This document shows positions 52,441-62,276 of a stretch of DNA of 64,000 bases, piece by piece. How positions within the stretch are numbered: the first letter of the stretch is position 1; every line of letters begins with the position of its first letter. Origin of the DNA: Undaria pinnatifida (lineage: Eukaryota; Sar; Phaeophyceae; Laminariales; Alariaceae); NCBI GenBank assembly GCA_012845835.1, contig JABAKD010000030.1, positions 11,804,080-11,868,079 of the forward strand. Reading direction: 5' to 3'. The notes under the pieces were generated by a model. The model ran no database searches, was not told the DNA's origin, and saw only the letters and a list, made by a program, of their open reading frames with translations. Made by a program: the position numbers and the translations under genes.

Positions 52441-53191
52441 TAGAGCTCGATCTTATCAGTTAAATGACAGCTCGACCGTCCAGCTGAACAGAGGGCCAGA
52501 TACCCCACTTCAGGCCTTTCGGTACAGCGCCGAGGTGCCGAAGGTTCAGGACAGCAGGCGAGTGTGAGTAGCGGGCCAGCATACCCCGTTCGGAGTCGTG
52601 CGTCGGGGCAGTCCCCCGTACTCCGGACACGCACACAATATCGCACAAGCAGGAGCCGGGGGCCAGACACCCGTTTCCGTTGTGAGTTAAAAGTAACGAC
52701 TCCGGTGGAAGGCTCGTACAGCAGCAGGGGCAGAGGGTCAGACACAGATAGTTACCCCACTCCCACGTACGTCGCCAGCTGGCGACGCCGTCGGAGGCCC
52801 GTCCCAGGGGGGGGGCGTTCAACCCCGTTTTTCTTCGTTTTTCCGACTCAGCAGACAACACAGCCGGGGTACACAGTCAGTCAGACAACATCGAGTCACT
52901 CACCGTCCGTTTCAGCTCAATCCGTGTTCGTCTTCCCCCTCATGGTAGGTAGGGGCATGATTTACACCCACGGCCCCGTTTGATCACACGCGTACCGCAG
53001 GATCGAAAACGGGGCCGTCGGAGCCGTCCGTTCGGGCCGATCCGCGGAGGGGCAGCGGGTCAGCGCGCGCGCGGCTTCCTGATGGAGGGTGGCGCGGTCG
53101 ACCTCCGAACGCACAGATAGTACAGCAGTGGCATGCAGAAAAGGCTAACCTCGAAAAAGACAACCTCGACGTTCAGACTAGAGAAGACATC

Positions 53192-55298
53192 TTGTATCGG
53201 CTAGTCGACATTTGCACGGCCTTGATGCGACAAGCCGCAGTAAGGCGACACCCGAGTATCCTAGGGGCAGTCGCCCGTTTAGTGGGAGGCGGCTTGGTCG
53301 CCTCCCCGACAGACCCAGGCCAGATTCAGAAGCATTTCGGAGACATAAAAGGTTTCAAAGACGTTGACGAACTTATCACGATCGTCACGGGGGGGGTCCC
53401 CGTGTGCGCAGCAGTAACCAGTACAGAGTTAAACCACGCCTTGCAATACGGTAACCACCGCAGTGCCCTCGAACATCTCCCGGCCATATGGGATAAGCTC
53501 AGCGAAGATGTTCGACGCGATAAGTGCCTGGTCATACGTGAGTCGTTCGCAAGACAAATCTCTAACCTGAGGGTGTCGTCCCTCGGGGCTGTAGTCACCC
53601 ACAAGGTCAGGATTATTAACGACCTTTCCTTCGAGGTGCGGCACCGGAACAAAAAGGAGGGTCTGAACAGAGACACGGATCCAGACTCCGTTCCCCCGTG
53701 TCTGCGCGACAGCCCTTCCAAAGTTCCTCACAGAAATCGTGAGCCTACGCCAAAAATACCCTGTAGAGCGCATACTGATGAGCAAGGTAGACGTATCAGA
53801 TGCGTTTCGGAATGTTAGAGTCGACCCGGACCAAGCCCACAATTTCTGCTACACGATCGGGGACCAGGTCGTGATCAATTTTCGGCTGACGTTCGGGTGG
53901 TCCGGGTCCCCGGGTTTCTGGGGGGCCATGGCCTCGGCAGCCGAGCACTCGCATTGTCACACGTCGGTACAATCAGCTCAGCTACTTAGCGAAGGACGTG
54001 CGATGATGTCGCACGTCAAGATCGTAGACCGTTGGGAAGAAGGAGAGCCAACCCGGGTGCCGACGGACGCCAAAATCAGAGCGCACCCGGGGGGGGGGGG
54101 AGGTTAGACCCGTTTGTCGTCACGGTGCACGTAGACGATTACCTCTTAGTTAGGGTACAGCATTCAGCCGACGACACGACTGCCCTTACAGCGTCCGCCT
54201 CATTAGCGTCCGACCACATGCGCCTGTTCGGACGAGGCGAAGACGGAGCAACCCCGATCCTCGCGCCAAAAAATAGCTCGGACTGGGACACCAAGATGGA
54301 CGCGCTAGGTTTCACTGTAAAATCACATACCCAACGTATTTCCTACCCGCGCGAGAACACCGAGGCGATCAGGAGACTGTTGCTCGACCAGTGGCCCTCG
54401 AGCAGGAGGTGCGCGACAGACAAAGAAGTCCTTAGCATCGCGGGAAAGTTATGGAACCTCACGTACGTAGTCAGAGCAGGCAGATATTTCGTATGGAGGC
54501 TCTTACGCCTGACGGGCCTCCATGACTCGCAGGACCAAAAGCGTCAGAACGGTATTGTGACCCTGGGTAGAGAGTTTCACGCAGACCTTCACCTCCGGAG
54601 GTGGGCGATAGAGCACAAGCTCCTACAAGTCGGAGAAGCTCTCAGCGCGCCTTGCTACTCGACCATGAAACGTCCCCCTAAAAGGCACTACTTATCGGAC
54701 GCCAGTTTTGAAGCGGTCGGGGGGTACTGCGTGGAGAAAAAAGGTGTACTGGCGTTATGATTTACCCACGGAACTGACAGCCGAACTTAAACAAAAAGCC
54801 GAGCTCAACGAAACCTGTACGATCACGATCAACCTCCTCGAATGGCTCGGGATGGTCGTGACGGCCTGGGTGATGCTCGAATTAGCAGGGGACACGCCCG
54901 AGCGCGACGGGGACCCGGTTCTGATGCGCGGCGACAACACGGCGGCAGTGTCGTGGGTCTCTCGGTGCGGCGGGGCCAGGGAAAAGCGCGCGGGCCTACT
55001 CATGCGAATGCTCGGCCGCCTTGAAATCAAGGGGCGGTGGTGCCACCTCGCTAGGCATATCCCCGGCGTCCAAAACACTCTAACAGATGGTATATCGAGG
55101 TGGCCCCGCAACATGGTAGGCAGAAAAGTTAAGGAACTCACAAACTTGGACGATTGGTCGGAGCGAGCGATTGGAAAGCACGGGGTAGAGATTATCAACG
55201 TCGTGCTTGGATCAGAATGCGTCGACACTAGTCACAACGAACTGTTATGGAACCTCATGCAAACGGCACGGACGGCGCGTGACCCACCTCCGCGGTGA
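53192..55298 (+). pseudogene. Reverse transcriptase and RNase H of the tyrosine-recombinase retroelement (fossil)
   Basis: Recognisable parts are VRIINDLSFEV in the fingers, SKVDVSDAFRNVRVDPDQ in the palm (first catalytic Asp), LTFGWSGSPGFWG, VHVDDYLLVRV (catalytic DD pair), LGFTVKSHTQRISYP, then RNase H landmarks SDASFEAVGGYC, MRGDNTAAVSWVSR and HIPGVQNTLTDGISR. This matches DIRS/Ngaro polymerases more than Ty3/gypsy. Some breaks are present. Confidence 0.8.
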
Positions 55299-55394
55299 CA
55301 CGCCTCGGGACCCCCTCCCCCGAAAAATCCCACCCGCTCGTTTCCCCCTCGTGCTGCACGAGCAGAAGCAGGGAACAAGCAAGAGGTAGTACGG

Positions 55395-56413
55395 TTGGTG
55401 GAGACCCTGGCGTGGGGATCCGTGGCGGAAAGTACCCAGAAAAACTACTGGGGGAAGTGGAAGATCTGGGTGGAGGAAAGGAGGTTGCAGGGGAAGGGGC
55501 CCTGGCTGCACGAACTCGGGGACACCGATCAAGTTCTAGAAGAAGTGTTGGAATTCATGGCGTCCCGGTGTTTCGTGCATAACAATCAGCAGTCGACTGT
55601 CAGGGGGTATTTGGCCGCGATCAAATACTACCACAAGATGTGTACAGGATGGGAACAGCCGACCTCGCACTGTATGATCGTAGCCGTAGGAAAAGGGATT
55701 GACAGGGCGCACGGCATGACACCGAAGAAATCGACCGTCCGGTTACCTTTGACTTGGTCGATTTTGTCGCAAGGGCGGCGAGTAGTGACAACTACCGTTG
55801 ACGAAGGGGTTGTCATGTGGCTGGGTCTGACGTTGTCCTATTTCCTGCTGTGTAGAGCGTCGGAGTTGTGGGCGTACGCGGACGGAAAAGTTCACCCCGA
55901 GTTCTGTTTGACACGAAATTCCCTAACCTTTCTCTCCGGAGAAGAGCGACTCTCGTTTTGAGAATCGCGCGCGCGCGAATGTAGTGCAGGTGCGGTTTTG
56001 GGCGTCGAAAAGCGACCCGAAGAGCGAGGGGTGCACGATCACCCGAACAAGGGCCGCGGGGGCGGCGTTGGACGCAGGAAGCCCGGCAGGAGCCTTCGAA
56101 GCCCTGCTGGAGCTTCTAAACGTGCACCCCCAACTCCCAGGGGAGGCCCCGCTCAACGTCAGGCGCACGCCTTCGATTTACCCGTACGGAAGCGGTAGCA
56201 GCGTTGAGGCTGATGGTTGGAAGTAGCGGTCGAGATCCAGCCCAGTATGCGTTGCACTCAGGAAGGATCGGGGGGGCAACCCAGTTGGCCGCGCAAGGGA
56301 TCTCGGAGCTGCAGGTACAACGTGCAGGCAGATTGAAGTCCCGTGCGTTCATGACTTACGCACGGGCGGCTGGGGAAGGCGCCGAGTCGGTATCTGCGGC
56401 CCTAGCGAAGTAG
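55395..56413 (+). pseudogene. Tyrosine recombinase of the retroelement (fossil)
   Basis: An N-terminal SAM-like part (WGSVAESTQKNYWGKWKIW, YLAAIKYYHKM) precedes the catalytic part with the first Arg in LLCRASELW, the His-x-x-Arg in ALHSGRIGGATQLA and a Tyr in RAFMTYARAA. This is the R-H-R-Y set of tyrosine recombinases. It replaces the integrase of LTR elements and would insert a circular copy. It ends just before B1. Confidence 0.8.
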
Positions 56414-56439
56414 GGGTCGTCGTTTGCAGGCTGCCCATA

Positions 56440-56709
56440 TGAGAGTTTTGTTATAGCCCCGCAAGGGAAGGAGCGGGGCATGGGTTTTTCGGGTTAGCCT
56501 GATAACGTATTAAGTATTCACTTTGGGGGGGGGGGGTTCGTAGTTATTATTTGGGTTAAACTCACGGCGCGCCCCCTGGCGGGTGTTGTATTGCGTTGCG
56601 CGGCGTGCCTCTGCTTTCGCAGGTTTTTCCTTGGGCACCGCTGTAAAACGCGCCGGCATTCGATCACTAATACAGTAATCTGTAATCCAGAATCTTGAGC
56701 TGCAACAAA
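56440..56709 (+). repeat. Split direct repeat B1
   Basis: Runs from TGAGAGTTTTGTTATAGCCC to GAGCTGCAACAAA and matches B2 (57077-57333); B1 is slightly longer near AATACAGTAATCTG. Confidence 0.85.
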
Positions 56710-56998
56710 ATGTAGCTTTACGCAGGAATGCAGAGTTTGTGGAGGCGTGGTTGGGATTCGAATAACGGTAGTAGGGTAACGGCCAAACTAGAATACAAAT
56801 TCGAATTAGGCCGACGCCGTTGTGTCTGCCCCAGACTCGCCCAAGTGGCAGACGAGATCGGGGCTCCCACACGAGCGGCGGAGCAGGAACACAGAGAGAG
56901 AGGGAGAGTTGACCCTCCAGTGGCTGCGAGGCTGGGGACGGAGTATATTGGTTACAGCAGCGCAGCAGATCAGGACAGCGCGTCAACTTGATTTGATC
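56710..56998 (+). repeat. Split direct repeat A2
   Basis: Second copy of A1, directly following B1. A 78-base unique spacer separates it from B2. Confidence 0.85.
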
Positions 56999-57076
56999 AA
57001 CTTTCCCGCCCGCCCACCCTGTCGCTCAAGAGGAGGGGGGAATAAGGGCGCAACAAGGCGGGACGATTGTTGGTTG

Positions 57077-57333
57077 TGAGAGTTTTGTTATAGCCCCGCA
57101 AGGGAAGGAGCGGGGCATGGGTTTTTCGGGTTAGCCTGATAACGTATTAAGTTTTCGCTTGGGGGGGGGGTTCGTAGTTATTATTCGGGTTAAACTCACG
57201 GCGCGCCCCCTGGCGGGTTTTGTATTGCGTTGCGAGGCGTGCCTCTGCTTTCGCAGGTTTTTCCTTGGGCACCGCCGTAAAACGCGCCGGCATTCGAAAA
57301 CTAATAATCCAGAATCTCTTGAGCTGCAACAAA
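57077..57333 (+). repeat. Split direct repeat B2, right end of the retroelement
   Basis: Second copy of B1. After GAGCTGCAACAAA the sequence returns to the interrupted SINE-like repeat (TCAAAATTCGTCCGGGAAC). Confidence 0.85.
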
Positions 57334-57440
57334 TCAAAATTCGTCCGGGAACTACATACGCTTTCCCGCCTAAAACACACGATACGAAGAAGGGCGCACA
57401 AGTGAAAAGGTCCAATGTAAAGGTATCACTCCTTGAGGGT
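57334..57440 (-). mobile_element. SINE-like repeat copy 2, right part
   Basis: TCAAAATTCGTCCGGGAAC, TACGCTTTCCCGCCTAAAAC, CGAAGAAGGGCGCACAAGTG and AAAAGGTCCAATGT match 48920-49010 of copy 1. It is the continuation of 49950-50055. Confidence 0.65.
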
Positions 57441-59110
57441 GAGTCCGGTCTCACACCCGCCAGAAAGACCCCCCCCACTCGCTACAAGCGTGCTAGGGCA
57501 TGCCTCGCAGCATGCCTTACCGAGGCGGCAAGGGGAACGGAGGAACGTACATTACACCAGCAATCATTTCCCAAACAAGAGAACAACTCAAGCACACACC
57601 TATCTTCGGAAGTAGCAATACCTTGTAAGGTTGTACGAGCACCCGAGCTTCCTTGAAGTTGACACCTGAAGAAGTCCTTCAAGACGTTTAATATCAGTAT
57701 ACGATAGCGATGACTATGTCTCGAGTGAATCCGCACCTTCTTTCGTTCCTCGATTGATCCCCGCACAGCAGCGAACACAGCACACAGCACGTGCGAACCT
57801 ATCGGAGATCTCTCTTTATAATATTTGTCATCTCATGATAGGTGCGAACAGCGAACAGCGCGGGACTGTCGGGGACTGTCACTTTCTATGATGCCTTCCA
57901 TGACTCCAGTAAATCCACCTATACGAAGTACGAAGTACCACTATCGACGGAAATTTAATGCCCATGGTATATACTTATAAATATGTTAACGTTCTCTAAA
58001 TTAAAACCTATGGCGGACCAGGTACCACGAATTTCCGCCGTGGGCATTTTCCATCCATCCCATCATGGTGCTCCTCACGGCCATGAGTGTCTCATCGCTG
58101 GTGATGATGCACTCTGCTAGGTCTTTTGTGTTACCTTCAAGACTACCCTCGACCCCAGCCACATGGTGCCTGGCGAGAGCGCGATGTCAGTGTACGGCAA
58201 GTCAGGCACATCCAACCCGTAACGCACCAGTTACTCACGTGGCCGCTGCGTCACCTACTGAGTCGTCTTCTCCCCTACTGGGTCGGGGCCGTGAGGTACG
58301 CTGTGAAAGTAGGATGTGTAACGATGGCAGTGTGGGCGTGAGCACCGTTGTTGAAGTTGCGTTAGGCTTTTTGTTGACCGCAGAGGAGGTTATGGTTGCT
58401 GCCGTTTTCACGCTCCTTCCGTTGACCCGTGAACTCGCAGCTGGTTGTGTTGACTGAGCGGTGCAAGCAAGAGTAACATCAGTACTTGTAGTATGAATAG
58501 CAGTACGTATCAAAGCAGAAGTACTCGTAGTGCGACTCAAACTTGCTTGAGATTGAAACCGCCGTGTCTGCTGTACATGCAATTAGGATTCGAAACATCG
58601 CTTATCGCACTTTCTCGTCCGCACATGTCACATGCCATACTACCCGTACGCTGCTGGCCTCTTCGTCAGTCGTCATAGATAGGTACAACTGCATAGCTTG
58701 TCAGGTACCCCTGCTGTGTGCTGTGTTGCCAGGTATCAGGTACCCGGTTCCGTTGTTTGTGGGCGTGGCCTATACCAGTGAGCCGGCAAACGCATTGGTT
58801 GCATTGCCCCCGTTTCCTACTACTGTAAGCTTTGCGCTTTGACGACAAATAGCCATAGACTACACATTGCACTCTTGTTCGATTTTAACGGAAGCGGAAA
58901 GAGGATTGTCGCAGTACGACAGCAGTTGTCCTCGACTGGTCGAGCCTTCAAGGGCGCATCGAATACATGGGCAGACCAGGTAACGCACCGATTTGCATGT
59001 TTTCTTCCGCTTCACGATTGGTCAATGCATGGCATACTTTCCCCACGGCAACCGTGCGTACGGCAGCGCGCACCGGGCTAACGGGTGTGCGAAAAGAAGA
59101 CTTGCGCAAA
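57441..59110. other. Upstream region of the tRNA-dihydrouridine synthase gene
   Basis: No second recognised gene. A + frame at 58065 (listed separately) could be an upstream exon. TACCAGG/AGGTACC motifs occur near 58020 and 58705-58745. Confidence 0.4.
58065..58457 (+). CDS. Hypothetical ORF, possible targeting-peptide exon
   Basis: MVLLTAMSVSSLVMMHSARS is hydrophobic and is followed by FVLPSRLPSTPATW, which resembles a signal peptide plus the aromatic-start transit motif of complex plastids. A GTGAGG donor lies at 58289. It ends about 0.7 kb before the first sure exon of the synthase. Its phase (2) does not fit exon 59174 directly, so another exon would be needed. It may be unrelated. Confidence 0.2.
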   Translation: MVLLTAMSVSSLVMMHSARSFVLPSRLPSTPATWCLARARCQCTASQAHPTRNAPVTHVAAASPTESSSPLLGRGREVRCESRMCNDGSVGVSTVVEVALGFLLTAEEVMVAAVFTLLPLTRELAAGCVD

Positions 59111-61753
59111 ATGGTCGTTTATCATTTAACAGTGTCACGCTCTCGACTGTGGACTATCGCTGTTGAAGTGCAGGTGTTCTCGCTGGCTCCGATGATGGAG
59201 TACACCGACAGACACATGCGCTTCCTGCTGCGCCTGTTGACGAAGCGTACGGTGCTTTGGACGGAGATGGTGCCGTCTCCCACCATCACGCACAACTCCG
59301 ACGATTTGGGGAGGTTTTTGGACTACAACGAGGGGGTCGAGCACCCGGTCGTCTTGCAGGTGTGCTTTGGTACATCCCGGTAAAACCGCCTTACAACATA
59401 CTGCTCGTGCTGCTGTACCGTAGACCGTAGGTGGAAAACGCTTTTATGCCATAGTTTACTGGTACGAATCATAAGCAGACCGTCTACGTACTAGTGCCAA
59501 TGTGTGGTGATGCTGCTTGCATCATCTCTGAACGTCTTGCGAGTTGGCTCGCGCGTTGAAGTCCTCTGCACCTATCTGATGGTATGGTACGGTATTCGTA
59601 GCCACTTATCCTACATTGATAAGCGGTGCTGCCGGTGTGAACATACATAATACAGCACATACAAAGCTGCCTGGCCTTCCCCACGGGTCCCATGTCGCTT
59701 TTCACCTGGCAAACACCTGTCCCCTGTTTGCTGTGCGTCGCTATTTGGCGTCTCAGATCGGCGGCTCAGATACTACCGACGTAAGAGAAGCCTGTCGCCT
59801 GGCCCGACCGTACAATTACGACGCCATCAACCTCAACTGCGGTTGCCCCAGCGAGAAAGTAGCTGGCAAAGGAGCATTTGGAGCGGCACTGATGCGATCG
59901 CCCTCGCACGTGAAGGATCTGTGCGTGGCGATGAGGGACGGGGCGGGCGAAGAAACGCCGATAACCGTCAAGTGTCGAATAGGAGTCGACGATGACGACT
60001 CGTACGAACAACTAGCTGCGTTTGTGGACGAGGTGCGTGGTGCGTTGTGTTGCCGTAAGTTAGAATCTCGCAGGTTTCCTGCACGCGGAGCTTTTGCATA
60101 GATGGGTTCCAATGAAATCGTCCATCTCGTAACTGAGGTGTATTTTGAATGTTGCGTGCATCTATTTGGTTATACTTGTATGTAGCTACCCATCCGCCTA
60201 GATAGTGGCGTGGCTAAGCACGTGGTGGGTAGTAATATTAATAGTACCATCTAACAAACGCGTGGCGCTTGCATGGGGGTTGTGGTAGCCCCGTTTGGTT
60301 TACTCATACCAAGCGTAGATGGAGTGGGTGCGTGGATATGTGATGTAATACACTCAACAAACTGTGTAGTACACTCAACAAACTGTGTTTCTGATATTCT
60401 ACGCTTTAAAGGTATTTCGCCGAGAATACTTCGCATCGCACAATGCTTTTATCAACCGCAACCCTGTAGCCTTTCACTTGTTATATATCGTCCATTTTCC
60501 CACGCCCCACGATGTGTTGCGGCGATGAACGTTCTCTGGCGTCATCAGTGTCTCGGCTGCCACCGTATTTGTAGCAACCATCCAATATGCACCAATATGC
60601 ACCAATATGCAACAATATGTACCAGTATGCACCAAGCCTGCCTTTGATACACCTTGTAGACCGCTGATCTCAAACGGCAACGTCACGTCCGTCGTCGCTC
60701 CATGTGTCGATCTGCCGACTGGCTCGTTCGTGCTTGCGCGGCGCGCTGACGACAGGTGTACCGAGGTGCAGGAGTGGCGCACTTCATCATTCACGCCCGG
60801 AAGGCGATCCTAGGCGGTCTCAGCCCCGCGCAAAACAGAAGCGTTCCACCCTTAAAGCACGATTTCGTGTACCGCCTAGTCAAAGACTTTCCAGATGTAG
60901 ATTTCACGCTCAACGGAGGAATCAACACCTACGAACAGGTGAGGGTCGTATCCCGCCCAAGATGGACTTTGTTTTGAATGTAAGCGTTGTTGGATATATT
61001 ACTATTACTATTGATCTGCTTCGGTTGGTGCGCGTTAGGTTATGGGGTTACAGGAGCCCCCGATGAATGTGATGCAGCGGAGTAGGGCCTCCACGGCAGT
61101 TGGAGGTACGCTCCGTTTTGAACTTGCTCGGAAACGAAATTGAACATGTGAACACTTTTTAACGATGTGCCTCGTTTGTGGTACCCATACGAAGTAGTTG
61201 TGGACGCATAATCGTGAACACCTACTGGTACCGATAAAAATATGGTACGAGGTGGGTCCGCTTACTGTTTTTATTGCCCTCCTTTTGTGTACATCAGGCG
61301 TTGTCTTGCCTCGAGCAAGGTGCGCATGGAGTGATGGTAGGAAGATCTTGGAGCAGCAAACCGTGGTATTGGAGCCAGGCCGATTCCAAGTTTTTCGGGA
61401 CGAAGGTGGGGCTTGCCATATTAAGAGTGCTTGCATGGGGCTTGGCGCGGCTTCACCCTCGCGCCACATACTATCGATAGCGTAATTGTGTCTGTGATAT
61501 GAACGGCGCCATTTGCAGCGAGGTTTCGACACCAAAGGGGAGGTTAGCCGCTAAACGTCAATGTCAATATATGTTAAACTATGAGGAGCCGATGTGGCCG
61601 CACAGCTGAAAACGAGACTACCCCGTACATGCGTGCCGCACGGTGCACGTTGTAGCTGCGGTCCCCTTGTTCTTGCCCTCTTGTGCCTGTCCACCGACCG
61701 ACGCTGGGACTGCCAGCAACCCTCAATTGCCGAATCTGCACCCGAAGCTTTTG

Positions 61754-61788
<35 letters not shown>

Positions 61789-62276
61789 GTTGTTATGTTG
61801 TTGCTGTTGTTGTTTTTGTTGCTATGTTGTTGCTGTTGGTGCTGCTGTTGTTGTTACGTTGGTGATGCTGTTGTTGTTATGTTGGTGCTGCTGTTGTTGT
61901 CATCGCGTGTTTGTCGTAATTTGGTACTGGCGTGCTGTCTATATGGCCCCATGCTCAAGTCAAACTACAAAAACTAAAGCAAAACTGCAGCTGTGTTCTG
62001 TGCTATTCCGCGTTTTCTTGGGTCAGATTCGCGCTCGAAATCCCCACCCTTTGTCATCAGGACCCGGGTCTGAACCGCCGGGAAGTGCTTGAGACGTACG
62101 CGGAATACGGAGAGCGGCAGGAGAAGACTTATGGTGGTCAGTGGCTCGTTTGCCGCCGAAGACTGGCGAAACCTGTCTGGCATCTATTCCATGGAGAGAA
62201 AAACGGCAAGAAATTCAGGCAAGTTTTTGGGGCGTCCCATAGCTGGAAACACGCTGATTACTGGGGGCATCAGTGA
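59111..62276 (+). CDS. tRNA-dihydrouridine synthase, DusA type, 5 exons
   Basis: Sure exons: 59174-59359, 59757-60032, 60756-60938, 61298-61405 and 62061-62276, all phase 0, giving 322 residues (E. coli DusA has about 330). An in-frame ATG at 59111 would extend exon 1 to give 343; alternatively an upstream exon supplies the start. Motifs: FSLAPMMEYTDRHMR at the FMN site, HPVVLQ joined to IGGSD, NLNCGCPSEKV with the catalytic Cys, VKCRIGVDDDDS, HFIIHARKA, NGGI and GVMVGR. The C-terminal RREVLETYAEYGE and WHLFHGEKNGKKFRQ match the DusA helical domain. The enzyme reduces uridines of the tRNA D loop with NADPH and FMN. Donor GTGGGG at 61406 is weak. Plastid or mitochondrial location is possible but unproven. 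Confidence 0.88.
60588..60640. repeat. Tandem ACCAATATGC-type repeat in synthase intron 2
   Basis: Five 11-base units (ATATGCACCA) in a row with small changes. A 21-base direct duplication (ACACTCAACAAACTGTG) lies nearby at about 60350-60388. Confidence 0.7.
61757..61905 (+). repeat. (GTT)n / (CTGTTGTTG)n microsatellite in the last synthase intron
   Basis: GTTGTTGTT with CTG and ATG interruptions; Val/Leu/Cys-rich frames across it are artefacts. It lacks the CTCACATTAAC sequence that follows the (GTT)n tails of the LINE family, so it is not obviously a LINE tail. Confidence 0.85.

Larger units (their letters stand above)
50056..57333 (+). mobile_element. Ngaro/PAT-type tyrosine-recombinase retroelement (DIRS order) with split direct repeats
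   Basis: Terminal layout is A1 (50056-50342), coding part, B1 (56440-56709), A2 (56710-56998), B2 (57077-57333). The A and B copies are each nearly identical, and B1 joins A2 directly. Coding parts in order: a gag-like region with a CCCH finger, reverse transcriptase, RNase H and a tyrosine recombinase. There is no integrase or LTR. Split direct repeats plus a recombinase define Ngaro/PAT-like DIRS elements, which insert by recombination of a circular DNA without target duplication. The close match of repeat copies suggests a fairly young insertion. The coding part looks nearly complete but carries roughly four to six breaks. Confidence 0.85.

Noticed and set aside
61594-61977. Val/Leu/Cys-rich protein
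   Set aside because: It is a translation of the (GTT)n microsatellite in the last intron of the tRNA-dihydrouridine synthase.
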